Source of the DNA: Coprinellus micaceus
Lineage: Eukaryota > Basidiomycota > Agaricomycetes > Agaricales > Psathyrellaceae
Assembly: GCA_951394405.1 (NCBI GenBank)
Contig: OX596339.1
Coordinates: 496,001-560,000, forward strand
Reading direction: 5' to 3'
DNA length: 64,000 bases
Shown here: positions 1 through 13,500 of the stretch, in pieces
Numbering within the stretch: position 1 is the stretch's first letter
How the letters are laid out: every line of letters starts with the position of its first letter
Notes under the pieces: generated by a model
Seen by the model: only the letters and a program-made list of their open reading frames with translations
Databases searched by the model: none
Told to the model about the DNA's origin: nothing
Position numbers and translations under genes: made by a program

Positions 1-1710
1 GTTACAGGAAACGAGGGCCCTGGAATGCCAAGTAAGGAGAAAGGCCATCAGCTGGTTACTATGTTTAAGAATTGAGAAGCTTCTTACTGCCGCACTTGTG
101 GAGTCGAAGAACTTCGAAAGGGCACTGGGAAGGCTCGCCACAGCAGACGACACTACGGCTGCGGAGGCTAGATCCTCCGTTGTGGCTTGGAGTGGCGACT
201 GGTAGCGGTGGCTGAGGTACAGGATCCGGTCGGAACGAACTTAAGCTTTGTCGGCAGGACACAGGTTTCGCAGAGTCTTAGGTCCGCTCAAGCCGATGAT
301 GGTGAGCTGTGGCTGCAGGGACGGGTGAGGTTATCTTGTCAACTCGACCACTTGGGGATAAGGCATACTTGCCCACTCTATGTAGGGAGAGCAGGGGCAG
401 ACGCGTGCCACTGGTGGAATTGGTACGTTCTATCAGCAAGGAGAACCCACGAAAGCAAGGTTCAGGAAGAACTCACTGTTCTACTGTATTCCCGGCATGC
501 AGGGGCGAGCCGAAATCAGCGATGTCTTCCTCGAGGCCATTTGACGAAGCGAGCACCAGGACACAAACTTCTCTCTAATATCCGAGCTTCATCCAGATGG
601 CGCCCACTGTCCAACAACTCTACCCAGGCGGTCATCTATGTGAATATCGAATTCATGAGTACTGAATGTACTGAGGGTTCCGGAAGGTGCGCAGAATCAC
701 GAGCATGATCGTCAAAATGGCCACACCGACGAAGACCGACAGACAAGGTTGGTGCGACCAAAACCATCGCGTTCAACCGAACTGGCTGCTAACCTTGCAC
801 CACGAGGGCGGCGACGTGGATTCTCGGTGATCACCAGTACTGAGGCTGAAGGTAGAAAGCATGGGATGCGGTATCTTAGCCGGCCTCTCGGACTGTGAGG
901 TAGAAAGCACATATCAGGAAATATCCATATTGAGGCTAAGGTGGACTCCACTTACTCGACCAAAGGAAATAGACGCCCAGGATGATGTGCACTCAACGCT
1001 TTGCGAGAAGTTCGTAAGTGTGTGCGCGCAGATCCGACGAGTGAGCTAGGTTGAAGCTTACCGGTGTGGAGATATCGTCGTGCCAAGGCCCCCGAACAAG
1101 CACAGGCCCGACTGAAGCCTTCATTCTGGGCGCTAGCGAGAAGAACGTGAGCGCTGTCCAAATCAGGTTGCCTCGTAGACAAAGATTAGATGTGCGGTAT
1201 GGAGCCACCCTCCACCTTCGATGGATTGGAGTGTGGCGTGGAGTCAAGGTGGAAAATGAGTCTCCATGAAGAGGGCCTGTTCTCTTCTCACCACTCAGCC
1301 CTTCAGTGAAGTAAAGATCAGCGCCGTAATATTCCGAACCTGTGGACTTTCGATCCCGCAATGGAAAGATAGCAGCTGTTGACGGGGGGTTAAATAATGG
1401 CCTGGTACGGAGAGCAGGACAACTCACTCCACTTCCCTAGCTCCAACTTCGTTGCTGACCCCGCCACCACCGAACTGCGAAAATAAATGGGTTGTGTGCA
1501 ATCAGGTGACGTTTGACTATATACAGGTTGTGGATGAACATGAGGGTTCGATGAATTTGATGAGGCAATGGGTTGTAACAAGTAATCAGAAGGCCGGTGG
1601 AAAGGAAGGGGATTATAGTTCGTGAAAGGTCGTAGCGCTCCCCGAGTACCTCGAAGGAGTAAAAGAGAGTAGGAAGGAAGGTATGCATGAATGCAAGCAA
1701 AGCAATGTCC
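1..1710. other. Left edge, no gene supported
   Basis: Only short overlapping open frames on both strands, none resembling a known family and none joinable by convincing introns. A copy of the recurring TAGACGCCCA-type motif lies at 970-979. The right end (about 1400-1710) is the 3' flank of the MUB1-like gene. Confidence 0.5.
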
Positions 1711-4368
1711 TCATCCCATCACCATATCCGCATCATCCGACACTGACATGGCCACATCCCCTGGGTACCGCCTCGCAGTGGACGGCACATCTGACGCGGG
1801 ACTCACCGACGAAGGCGTGATTGTCTCCGCCCTCCTCCTCTGCGCCACCCCCATATCCGGCAGTGTCGATTCCCTCGGCAGCTCCTGGCTCGAAGACGAG
1901 AACGGAACGTAGCTCAGATCTGGGTTCGCCTGGGTGATCGTGATGCTCCTCGACGCCCTCGAAGCTCTCGAAACCGATCCCGAACTCGATGACGAAGGGT
2001 GATTGGGCTGCACCGTCCGGTCCCGGCTCATGCTGGCCTCTGCACGAGGGGCAACGGCCGTGCTCGTGCTGGATGAGGCCGACGCCGCGGGCGGACGATG
2101 CCCGCGCACAGTCGACGTATCGCTCTCCACCGTCCTCGTCGACCGCGTCCTCTCCCTATGCGCCCGATCCCTGTCTCTGCGATTGGGCGTTGAAACTGTT
2201 ACAGGAACGTCGTGAGATATCGAGATGTTGACCGATGATAGATCGCCGCCCCGAGAGTGAGAATCTCCCGTCGCATCGTCGTCCGCGTCCCGTGCACTGC
2301 ACCAGAACCTATGCCCTTCACTCCACGCGGTACTCTGACACTCCTTGCCGCAGTACTTCGCCTTCCTGCATCTTCTGCACTTGGCAAACTCTCGAGGATA
2401 CGACTCCCAGCGTCCACAGAGCACTAAAATCGAAGTTAGGTAAAGACGACGAATGCCAAGAGGAAGGTGCTTACTATTGGCACACTGACGAATACCACCA
2501 CGCGTCTCATCCTTCCTACAAGCATTCCGCATGATGACGCCGGCCCAGTACTGAATCTCTGGCGGCAGCCGAGGTGGAGGGTTAGGAAGCTCAGTTTCCG
2601 TAGAGCTGGGTTTGAACGTGAACCGTTCGACCAGGGAGAAGACGTTCGTCTGCCGGATCTGCGGAGGTGCCGTGACAACAGGTGTTTGGGCAGGAGCACG
2701 CTCCTTTCCTCGTGCTTTGCCTGGCTGCTCTTTCGTCTTCTCCTTTTCGCGAGCGGTGAAAGATCCTGGGGGCGGAGCTACTGATGTCGTGCTATAGCGG
2801 GCGTTGGTGTAATTGACGGTTGCTGGGTGGAAAGAAGCTCTGGGTTTGTAGAAAGCTTGTCGGACGTGGGGGTACTTGCTGAGATAGGCTAGAAGCTGCA
2901 AGCCAAAAAGGACGTCTTCGTCTCGATAAGGCCCCGAGTCGCTTTCTCGGGCATGATGGCTGTTGCTACGTCCGTTGAAGTGGCTGAGACTGGGGACCGC
3001 CCCAGGAGTCGGGACGTGGTTGTCGGTATTTCGACCTCGGATCGTCGCTGTCCGTTGGACCAGAGGCGTGGCTTGAGTGTGGGTCACCCGCATCGTCGGC
3101 GTAGGATCTGGGAGTCCGACGAACCCAGCACGAGGCGTGACATCGGGGGCATCGATGGTATTCCGCCGCCTCGCACCGGTCACTGGAGGGTCCGCGATAG
3201 CGCCGGGGGCACCAGGAGGAGCCCCCATTGCAAAGTCATCATTGGCCTCGAGCGACACCATATCATCTTCCACCGCCACATCCACATCACCCACCCCTCC
3301 TCCTGCCTGGTTGATAATGATGTGGGCGTCCGCCACAGACACGTCGGGCCCTGGGGGCTCCGTGCGAGAGATGCGGTGAGAATGCCGAGGTCGGTCCATG
3401 TCGACGTCGCCATCGTCTTCGGTTTCGGTGTCTGGCCGTGAGGCGTCCGAGGGTGCTGGTGATTGTCCTCGTGGATCAGTCACAGGGCGAGCGAGTACTG
3501 TGCCAGAGCGATCTCGGTTTGGGATGACGACCGAGCCTGTGGGGGTGCCTGAACCTAGGGGTGTCGTCGCCATCGAGTTGTCAGCAGACATGTCGGTATC
3601 GCTGTTCGCCCCGGGTGTTGACGCCTCTGTGCTGGTGGTGATATCCATGGAATCCTCCTGAGGCGGGAGCCGTTGTTGAGATTGCTCCATCTGCAGCTGA
3701 CGTTGCAGTGCTCGCTGCAATTGTGCAGCCTCCTCCCGCTGTCGTTGCTCCAGCTGGGCCATCTTGCGAGCTTGGCGTTGCTCCTTCGTCTCCCTCGGTA
3801 GCCCCGTCGCGCTGGAGCTTGGTCCGACTGCGAATCCTTTGCTGGCCAGCCATGCCTCAAGGACGCACCCCACCACATCCAACGTTCCCGCCTGCACAAC
3901 ACGAGTTCTGATCTGCTCGCTCCCCCTGACTCCAATGTTGACCACGCATTGAAACGCAAGCGAAAAGCGATATGCAGCATGTTTATCGAAGGACGTGGGG
4001 TTCAGAGTTGGTGTCGGCTTTGGTGGTCGTGCGTTGGGTGGAGTCAGGCCATAAATCATCGCTGGGTTCTCCGGCGGCGGGGGCGACATGCAGTAGTCGT
4101 GCAGCATCCGGACCATCCTCTCCAATCCTCCATCCTGTGTCATTATTTCCCGAATCCGTGGCGACGTCGAGGTGAGATAGACAAGGTGAGTCAACGAGTT
4201 GAACAGTGGCAGCGGCGCCGAAGTGTCGAGCGCTGTAAAATCCAATAAATTCGGCAAAATTCCACAACAATTTGGAGAGCCCTACGCACCTCGCCGGTCA
4301 TACATCTGGGTGTTGATACAGACGCATGCTTTGTTCTGACTTGGAAAGCAATGGTTTGATTCTCGCAT
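1711..4368 (-). CDS. MUB1: MUB1/samB-type MYND zinc-finger protein
   Basis: Exons (minus) 4368-4290, 4232-2475 and 2423-1711 give 849 aa. The start is set by the conserved N-terminus MRESNHCFPSQNKAC, followed by a block ending MYDRR; splicing at 4233-4289 (57 nt) joins it to ALDTSAPLPLFNSL, as in other fungal Mub1 proteins. An N-terminal armadillo-like region (about aa 25-140) precedes a Gln/Arg coiled-coil stretch and long Ser/Pro/Asp-rich linkers. The MYND finger (about aa 615-655) shows CRRCRKAKYC, CGKEC and the terminal HRFWC. In yeast Mub1 works with the ubiquitin ligase Ubr2 to control Rpn4; in Aspergillus samB affects nuclear positioning and conidiophore growth; an adaptor role here is inferred. 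The second intron (2424-2474) is 51 nt and has no stop, so retention keeps the frame. A 5' leader intron is likely at 4378-4436. Confidence 0.95.
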
Positions 4369-4440
4369 TGGGGTCGCCTGAGGGTGGAACGATGATGCGT
4401 CAGTCTCAAACACGATGAGGGGAACGACGAGCTTACGTGT

Positions 4441-7400
4441 AGCCCAGGTGCTAGGTCGATGCTCGCTGTAGCGTCCTCGGTTTGGTCGTCGTCGAGGGCG
4501 TCGTCGAGGTCGTGGATTGAGGGGAAGAAGCGGTTTGTTGTTGTTTGCGGGCTGTGGCTCCATTTGGCTGGCTGACTGACGCCGACGGCGCCATTGATCG
4601 CGACGACGACGACCTGGAAATGCCCAAGCTCGTATTCGTTTGAAACCTCTCCTTGAGCTCGTTCACCGCTCAAGGCAATTCCGCTCTTGTCTCCGTCTGG
4701 CGAGTCCACAAGTCGTATCTGCAACCGAGGACGAATGTCAACCGAATTGGCTCGGTTTCGAGAATAATAGACGGGGCTGGTCCTGGCTGGTCCATGGGGA
4801 CTGGGCCTATGAGATGACTTGGAAGAGGGTGGAGATACTATTCTTTCTACCTCTGACAGAGAAGGTAATCTTCGGCGCAGCAGTCTTCCTGGACCCAGAC
4901 GAGGAGGCAAGGTTCGCGAGTTACGAGGTGAGTGTGTTCTCGACGGGGACCCTCGTGTCCACCCGATGCCATCCTGGTGTTTTCTGAGGGTTTATGGGAG
5001 AGCCACCACCCCCTGGCAGGGGTACATGCGCTCGATTATGTCGTCGTCTTTCTCCAGACCGCATATAGCCTCTTTGGAAGGGGGTTCGTATTGGCAGAAA
5101 CAGGTATTTCCGTCGGAGGATGGCCGGAGGGTCGTCTCACCCCACACCCTTGCAACCTACTCCAACACCGCGGTGCATAACAGTGGCGTTACCCCGGTAT
5201 CAGGTACGACCTGCAGCCGGGCTCAAGGGGCTGTTGGAGCGATCTGTGATGATCCCTATTCCTTTCCATCGTATGGACAGCTTCGGCAGATCCCTGGAAG
5301 TCGAATTTATTTCACTCTCTTGCCGGTAGCATGACCTCGGTTAAGCTGAACCAGACGATGCAGGGTCCTGGCGGTACACCCGCCGTTCCCTTTTCCCTTG
5401 TTCCTGGGACCCGCATCTGCAAGATGGTTCAGGAGCAGACCAATGTGGGTGTCGAGGTCTCTTTCTATTCATTATCTTCTGTGCTGTTCATCATGGAGGG
5501 CGTAACGGGTGCATTGAATTTGTTCCAGGGGTCACTTCATCGTTTGGTACCAGACATCCCTCATGACCCGCAACCTCTTGGCAGTTCCATGGTAAAGTTC
5601 AAACTCTTTCTCCGCCGATAGAGTGAAATATGAACTCACATTGCTTACTCGTTCGTAGACTCCATGACTCAAATTTGGTCAGCTTTGATCAGTCTCTCTT
5701 GCTCGCTCCCTCATCGGAGTACAAGATACGCCTGTAGGATGTAGCCGAGGCCTTTTCCATCGGTGGTCTCTTCGCTTTGCCTTTGGCAAACGGGGTTCTT
5801 AATCTTATTGGTTGAACCCACTTGATCTCTACGATTTACGGTTGGTGAGTGAACGAAAATCCTCATTCATGGACCATGTTTAGCAGATATCATTGGACGG
5901 CTCTTTAATTACCTCTCTTTTGTCTTCGGGTGGTATCAGTAAGCCGGCGAACCGTAGGAAGGCCTCCCCGAATCCATCATCGTTGAGGCGAGGAATGGCA
6001 GGGCTCTCACGGCTCCGCCCCCGGCGCCGTTCCTGCATGAAGTGCATATCGAGTGTCGCTAGCGAACCGCCAGCAGTCAGCCATTGAAAGATCAACGCTG
6101 TTTTGCCAGTCCGTATCTGGTATGTATAAGCGCCCAGGGCGTCAACGACGAGCGCTAACCAGGATTCAATTCATTCAGATCACCCCATTGAGTTCACGTT
6201 GCTCAGTGGAGCGGGTTGATTGGCGCCCAGCCTTATCCCCAACCCTGTTTCAGATACCAAGCCTTCGACCTTACCGGAAACAGACCCTACAGGTCCTATC
6301 AGAACGAGAGAAACCACTGTTCCCTTCGCTCGAATCGCTCTCTGGTGCGTCGTTTCAACTTGGCAGTTCATGCCACATTGGCTTCATACAACAACTGTCA
6401 ATTGACCCTCACTGATCATGAAATGATCTTTAGAGCTGTCAGGGGAATAACTGCCGTGCTGTGCCTCTCCGGAGAGTCTGTTCGTCAAGGCCTCACCTTC
6501 TGGTAGACCATTCTTCGAACCCGATGTGACTCACTTCTAGTCACTGCTGACATGAAGGCCACCTTCTCTCGCTTTGTATTCGGATGAGGTCGGCCAATTC
6601 GTCGAAAGTGCCAGGGAAATAAGGGGACGATTTCGAGGGACTCTACCCGCCATTCCGTAAGGTTTATCTTTATCGACGAGGCAAGGCACCCATGCATATT
6701 CCCTCGGTAATTTCAGCAGGTCGTGAGAGTAGTCTCTCAGCGTCCGCGAAAGCCAAGTAAATGCGAGGTCGACCCGTCCCGGAAGTGCGGAAGACTTCAA
6801 TCTTATCCGATATCGCCAAGATCCACTAGCCCCACTCAGCCTCCGAGTCGGGGTCGAGCACTGGACCATGGTGGGGCCTCAAGCCTCCAGAAGATCTCCT
6901 CCGTCGGCTGTGCCGTTGAAGACCTTCGCGCAGAACGTAAGGATAGAAAGGAATCGTCTATTCTTCACTAACTACCAGAGATTTGACAGGACTTTGATGG
7001 TTACCTCGGCCAGGCTTGGAGTTCTGTCAGTCGGCAGACCTCACGAAGCACTTTCATTATCTTCTCTCCCCCGCTTGACACTGTTCGCGTTGCGTCTGAC
7101 GTGCTACACTCAGAAATCAAAGAAAACGGTCGAGGGTTTTTTTCATCGCTGGAGAGCGGATAGGAGGGTGTAATTTTATCGCCCTAAAGCTTCAGAGCCT
7201 GGCACTTTGGTGCCTGCTACGAGGCGTTCGTATGCGTTCGAGTCCATATTAGGGCCTTTGCCTGGGCCGTCCTCGACGGATATCATCTGGTAGCGCTGTG
7301 GGCAATATGATGGGCACTTGGCGGCATTTACTGTTTCGTACGCAATTAAACCAGAATGTGCTCCTATCGGTGTGCCGAACGGAGAGTCTGGCTGCGCTGG

Positions 7401-9157
7401 GTACAAGGAATCCCCCGAACGTACCTACGTCCTTTGCACCCATTATTCGCTTCATCGAGTTTAGGCCATTCCACCCATGGCTTCTTCGCAGCCACCGAAC
7501 TCATACCTCTTCTCATGAAGTCATAATGACGACGGGAAAGAATTCGTCGATTGTCAACTCGCAATCGAAGTCCCCGACAGCGAGGCGCCTCGGCGTGTGG
7601 CCTTTCCCGTTTGGATGACGTCCGAGTGTGTTTGTCTGGGGGACCAACTCTTGCATGGACAATGACAAGCTCCGATTTAGCCAAGATCGTCGTAACTACC
7701 CTCGTTTCTGGATCGCGCCAAACTCCAGTGCCCTTCGGCTGGGACCGTCGTGTGGCATAACTCTGAGGCATGAGTACGTAATTGGCGCTGAAATAGGCGC
7801 CCGCCCCTTCCACTGCCATTTCTCGAAGGAATGGAGCACAATCCGTTCGATGCTAGCTACGCCGGCTCGTAGTGATAGTCCCTTGCATTTTGATAAGTGG
7901 AGGAGAGTTATCCCCATGAGCCTTCCCGCGAACGTTAGTAGGTGAGAGGGAGAATCAGAATTTGATGGTGGATCAGTGTATCTTGCGATTTCGTGATTTC
8001 GTCGATCGTGCCACCAATCTTGCATCGCCCGCTCCGGAATGGTGGGGGGCCCAATGAGAATCGTTCCAGCCGAGTGGGGTCCTGTGTTCTCATTGGTACG
8101 GGGCCTCCAGCTCCTCCCCGTTCTTATGAATGTTGAGACGATTGAGGCTTACATTGCCGGCCCCTACCTCTCAAGGCACCAACGGCATCGTTGTTCTCAC
8201 CGGGTAGGTAACTGACCTTGAAGGTCGCAGAGTTTTGGGCTGGCGAGAGAATGATATCTGGGTTGACAGCCTCGCCGATAGAGACTGCTTACAAACATTC
8301 TGCGAGCGGCCGACCCGGCCCTAGATGACGGGGATCGCGCAAAAGACGGAGTACAGGTGAGGTGCAGTGTGAAGTTGCTGCCATCCGCGGAGAAAGAGGA
8401 GCGAGCGTACCTTACGACAGACAGGCAGTGGGAGACAAAACTTCGCCGGAAATTAGAATCATGGGTGCGTCACACAACGCCGTATCCAAGTGCGAGACGG
8501 AGGCAACGCCTCTGTGCGGAGGTAAATAGGCGGTGAGGCAAATCTAGGCAAATAGGGTCGCGCGGTCGCGGGGAACTCGCTGGAGCTCGTTCAGGGTCGT
8601 TGGACGCTTGCTTCTCCTTGGCGCAGAACAATATATAGGAGCCGACCCACCAATGGCAAGGCACTTCGGGTGCGATGGGATTTGGGGTATGTAGCTAGTT
8701 TGGCGCTACGCAGTCCGCCTTCACGGGGATAGTTATCGCGCCATAGCGCAATCTGGCCTAGTATAGGGGCTTGTGCCTTGCGCCTTGCATAGGCGTAGCC
8801 CGGTAACATCGGTCGGCGGTGTACAATTAAAGCGCCTTATGGAATGAGATAAAGGCGTCCCGCCTTCGGAAGGGGGAGAGTGCAAAAGGACGGAGGGGGA
8901 TAGCAAGTTCCATTCAGTCCGTAATTTACAAGGCTAGGTACAATACGAGTACATGTACAACAACTATAGGGAATAGACCATACGCGTAGGAATTGCTCCG
9001 GGCAACTTGAGCGCTACAGCAATACAAATAAAATAGGAGAGTGTCCATGGTATACAAACGCCTTGTCGCGTTTACCCCTGAGAGTACATTGATAAAGAGA
9101 ATGGGTGGGGGAATCAAGAGAGAAAGATGAGGGCATACGGATAGGAGGATAGTTGAA
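4441..9157. other. 4.7-kb stretch with no supportable gene
   Basis: The first part (4440-4910) is MUB1 leader. Beyond it lie many short frames on both strands; the least random-looking is a plus-strand frame at 4640-4987. I recognise no domain, no reverse transcriptase or transposase motif, and no consistent splice chain. Recurring TAAGCGCCCA/TAGGCGCCC motifs occur at about 6126-6136 and 7791-7805. It may be decayed sequence. Confidence 0.4.
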
Positions 9158-10586
9158 TCAAAGGGTATAGTGATTGTGATATGAAAGCTGGAGATGAAGT
9201 TGAAGAGGTTCGGAGTACGACCAGGATTCACCAGGATATGGCTCGGTGGAAGGTACACCATATGACGAAGTGGAAGGCATGGCGGAAAACGAGGCGTGAG
9301 GCGATTGAGCGTTGATGTACTCCCCCGATTCGACCGGTGAAGAAACGACCTCGTTATAGGGGGTGAAGTCGGTGAAGCCAGGCATAGAATCGTATGTGGA
9401 ATCGCTAGAGCCCGGGCTGGAGACGGGCGAGATACAGGCCGACTGGTACTGCCTGCGAATGCTGTAGTGGAGGTCGATCCTGGCGGAAGCGACGGAGTCG
9501 ATGGGGTCGATCGTTTGGAGGACAGTGAACGCGTGAGTATCTGTTGGGAGTCGATCAGACAAGGTTCGGATGGATGTGTTGTTGAGAACTCACGGCTCAT
9601 GCTTCCGATAATCTGAGACCAGAAGGCGGGGACGAGAGAAGAGGTCAGGCGGCAGTCATGGCTGGTGACTGACTCAAAGGAGTGCGAGTAGACGGCCGTC
9701 TCGGTGCAATAGACCGTAGACGTAACGCGGTAGAGAGCGGCTTTGTCCAAGTCAAACGACCGAATAGTCGTTACCGGTGCCAAGTGGAGCTCGGCTTGGT
9801 TAACGGTGCACGGGTAGTCAGTGACGGCGTTGTGGGCGGTAGCGGGGTCCTCCAGGTCAATGAACAAGTTTGGAGCGGTGCGAGAATGGTGACGCCAGTC
9901 CTCATCGAAGACCGTCAATTCGATGCAGATAGACTTGGAAATAGTCGGCTGCACGATCGTGGAGCAGGGCGAAAGAGGGGCGTCGGGGGACTCCGCGGGG
10001 AGGGGGATGGAGTCAAAGTTGTTGGCCGGGGAAGCCGCCTCTTCAGACTGCGAGCGAGAATCGGAGACACTGGCGGAACGAGCGGATGACCGATCGGAGT
10101 GCCCCTCAAAGCGAGTAAGGTCAACGAGGTAGCTCATCACTGTCGACACGTGTTAGAGCTACTACAGCTTCGGCGAAGAGAGTACTACATACGCTCGGGA
10201 TCTCTGCAAGTAGCCCGCAGCTGCTGGATGCGGCTGCCGACTTGCTTGCTCGAACGACTCTTGCCAGTTACATCGAAGATGTGCTTAGCGATAAGCTTGT
10301 TGCGCTTTGGAAAGCGCTGAAGCCGACCGCGTGTTCCCCGCGCAAGGGGAGGTGTGTAACGTATAAGCGCTGCGGGCGGCTGTTAGCAAGGAACGGTGAC
10401 TGCATTGAAGACATTGCGCTTGCCTTCTATAAGTACACTTTCGAGCTGGGCTGGCCAGATAGCCGACTTCTCCTTGTCAGTCTTGAAGGTCTTACGGCCT
10501 GTACGACTGCTGGTTGATCTGGAGTTGCGGGGCTGCGCGTCACCGAGACCAGAGACGGGAGTGGTGTCGAAGGTGAAGTCCGTCAT
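9158..10586 (-). CDS. TEA/ATTS-domain transcription factor
   Basis: Exons (minus) 10586-10424, 10369-10193, 10139-9594 and 9540-9158 give 422 aa. The TEA domain spans about aa 42-115: WPAQLESVLIEA (helix 1), then RFPKRNKLIAKHIFDVTGK and SSKQVGSRIQQLRA (helices 2 and 3, DNA recognition). This is the fold of yeast Tec1, Aspergillus AbaA and animal TEADs, which bind CATTCC-like sites. After the domain come a Ser-rich linker and a region with ELTVFDEDW and LHLAPVTTIRSFD that resembles the beta-rich partner-binding part of fungal TEA proteins (inference), then a Ser/Pro-rich tail. The first intron (10370-10423) has a GC donor (AG|GCAAGC); no GT donor keeps the TEA domain in frame. ATG 10586 is chosen because an upstream in-frame Met at 10688 would add a hydrophobic leader unusual for a nuclear factor. 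Role inferred: developmental or morphogenetic control. Confidence 0.9.
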
Positions 10587-13500
10587 GGAGGCAATGACAG
10601 ACAATGCGAGAGCAAGCGAGACAGTGAACGGAGTTGGATCGAACGAACAAAGGAGGAGGTGAAGTGAGCAGCCTGAGGACGGATTCAAATTATCCGTGCT
10701 GCATTAATACTTCCTCGAGAACTACTTTCGGTGGCGCGTATGTCCAGATCTGAGATCTCGAAAGGACGAAACGGGGTGGATATCAGGACGACAGGGAGAT
10801 GTCGATCGGTGGTCGGGGATGAATGAGGCGATTAGACCATCCTTTGCCAGCCAACGCCTTCAAAGGGAATCCCGTACCTCAAAAGACCATGCGCCGGACT
10901 CCCAGATATGTCGAGAGGACTAAATCGGGTAGGAACTTGTGGCATCACAATTAAACCTGAATTTGGAACGCCCGCTGATTGCCATACCATCTCTCCATAT
11001 GGGATCCAGACAGGCCTGACACCGCGACGTTATCCCAAAGTCCAGTTCCGATGTAAGCGCCTGAAGATGTCCACACAGAGGGGCTTTTCGGTTGAGACGC
11101 CTCGCAGAGAGCGCGCGCTACTTCCCAGACACAGTTCCAGGCCGCCATCATGCCGAAGCTAGGGTTATCGCTCACCAGGGCACCGAATAGAGGTAACTTC
11201 TGGCATGCACTCCTGTGGACATGCCCTGCTGTGCTATGCTTTATGCGCTGAGGCCCGTGATCGGGTTCACTCATAAACTTGTGGAACGTGCGACTCGCAG
11301 TTTCTGCCCTCGCTGGAAACCGGTTGCCCTACGACGAAGAAGAGAATTTCGAGTCTCGAGGGGTCCATCGCAAATCATCAATGTATATTTCTAAGTTCAA
11401 CCCGGGGGATAGCGCTCGAAGATGCCTCGATCGCCGTTCACCTGCTTCCGCTGACGGAAGCTTACTCGCATTACGTTGGAGACGAGGGAATTTCTATCGT
11501 GCAAGAGTGCGCTTGCTGGCACGGCATAGATGATCAGTAGTCAATGACGTCTCTAGACACTGCAATGCTTGAACGCTCAGCTCGAGGACTACTCTGAAGT
11601 GGCCCGCGACACGGCGAACCAAATAAAAACCGCTATCATTGTCGGAGTCCAAGCGGGGAACCCTCAATTTGGGGGGCTAATGTTTCCACGGCCCAGTACA
11701 GTTTTGAGCTTAGAGCGCGATCGTGCCCCACTCTGGGGTGCTTGCCTGGATGGAATTGCTGCGAGTCCTCAGATACCATTGCCCTGGTTCTAGGTCAATG
11801 AAGGAGGAATTCAAGAAGTGAATAGGATTCGCCATCAAGTACACGAGGGAAGAGGTCAACATCATAGCTAACAACATATGTCATTTCTCGATATCCCAAA
11901 ATTGAACTCTACGTCCTCTGGATAGGAATTCCCCTCGATGGTGCGTACGTGAGCGCACTGGGGACCCCTGTCTTCAAACTGCCCATTGTGAAGCCAAACT
12001 AGGGTTTTAAACGTTTTAGGGTCCTAGGAGTAACAGGAGGTCGGTTCCAATGCTTAGATTGCCGTTGAACTCGCTGTTAGGGTGGATAAAAGAAGCTATT
12101 ATTGCATTCGCAAAGTCTCTGATCCATCCATATCTCAGCTGGGACGCCACATCAGGTACAGGTCCTCAAGTTCTTCAGTCTCGCGGGAGACCAAGAAGGA
12201 AAGTACAACCGCACTCGCAAAGCTATTGGTAATTCGCTACTACAGCTTTCGGGCGCCCAAGTGCCGCTCATAGGCGTTTCTTAATTTGTGAGCGTGATGG
12301 GCGGCCCATCCTCTCATTGGCTGCAATTCGGCGGCCACTACGTAGATCTTCGCAGACCAGTAACAGACCGGCATCTGTGGGTTCAAAGAACAGCGCCATC
12401 GACAAACCTGGGTCCGTGCTCAACGGTCCAAATATCTCTTCTTCCGGTGTCGCGCACATTTAGCGTTCGTTCAGCTTCTGCACTTGGCCCTGTGCGCCGT
12501 CTTGTTCACGAGGCTTCTCGAGAAAACAAGCGCGCGCCACAATAGTGGAGCTCGCCCTCAGCGCTTCTTCGCTACGTCATAATTCGAACTACGCTCCCCC
12601 TCACAAGCACCCACGACTGTGTAATTTCAAATGCTCGGCAGGGTTACCAGCCAGATACTCGAATGCACAATCGAAGGGCACAGGTTCTAACATACCCACA
12701 CACCGGGGACGATCGTCCCGGCAGCGAAGACGAGGACGTAAGTCGAGCTTAGAAAGAAGCTATTTGACGGGTTCTGTCTCCTGTCTTCTACTGTATGGGC
12801 GAGGCGACAATCTCCCAATCCGGGTGTCCATCATCTATCGAATTCATACATGCTTCTGATTGGCTTCATCTACGGACAGCCAGAATGAATGGAAGAAAGT
12901 AGCGCCCGTGGAGACTCTGCCATTGGCTGCGCCCCTCAAGCCGGCAGGATCGCTGAGACGCCGGCACTGCAAGACTGAGTATGAAATACTGTCCAAACAG
13001 AGGTGATAATGGCATCGGCTGGGCGGAAAGGGCGGGCTGTTGACACCCTCACCTGGTATTGACATGACGACTGAATGTTTGTATGCCCCCTCAATATGAA
13101 ATTGGCCGGACGCCCCAATCTGCCAACCGGTAAATGCAGTCGATTGCGATGGACACTGGAGATTGCGGGGGGAGGTAGACTCTGCGCATTGTTCTACCAA
13201 TGGAAGTGCTCAGAAAAAGAGGGTGCTTAGATGCGCAACCGAAGATGCTAGATAGGTTTGATCGTCACAAGACCTGGCGGAGGTCAGAAGAGAATACTCT
13301 CGAGAGGATATAGCGTCATCTTGTCAGGATTTGGCGAAACCCAATTCAAGGCGGTTCCTCGAGCAAGTGTCAGTTGATCTCAACAACACCCAGAACGAGG
13401 CGGGCTTGAGACCATAGTGAGACGTGATCGAGATACATTTGTCTTGCAAAAAGGGTGCTCTCATAGTGCGCGTGCTCAGCGCGATGTACAAACGTGCGAT

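Noticed and set aside
4819..5621. Chain of plus-strand frames as a membrane protein gene
   Set aside because: The pieces could not be joined by introns with consensus ends and show no family signature.
8926..10149. 407-codon minus-strand frame as a gene of its own
   Set aside because: It is exon 3 of the TEA-factor gene read into an intron; the true last exon is in another frame.
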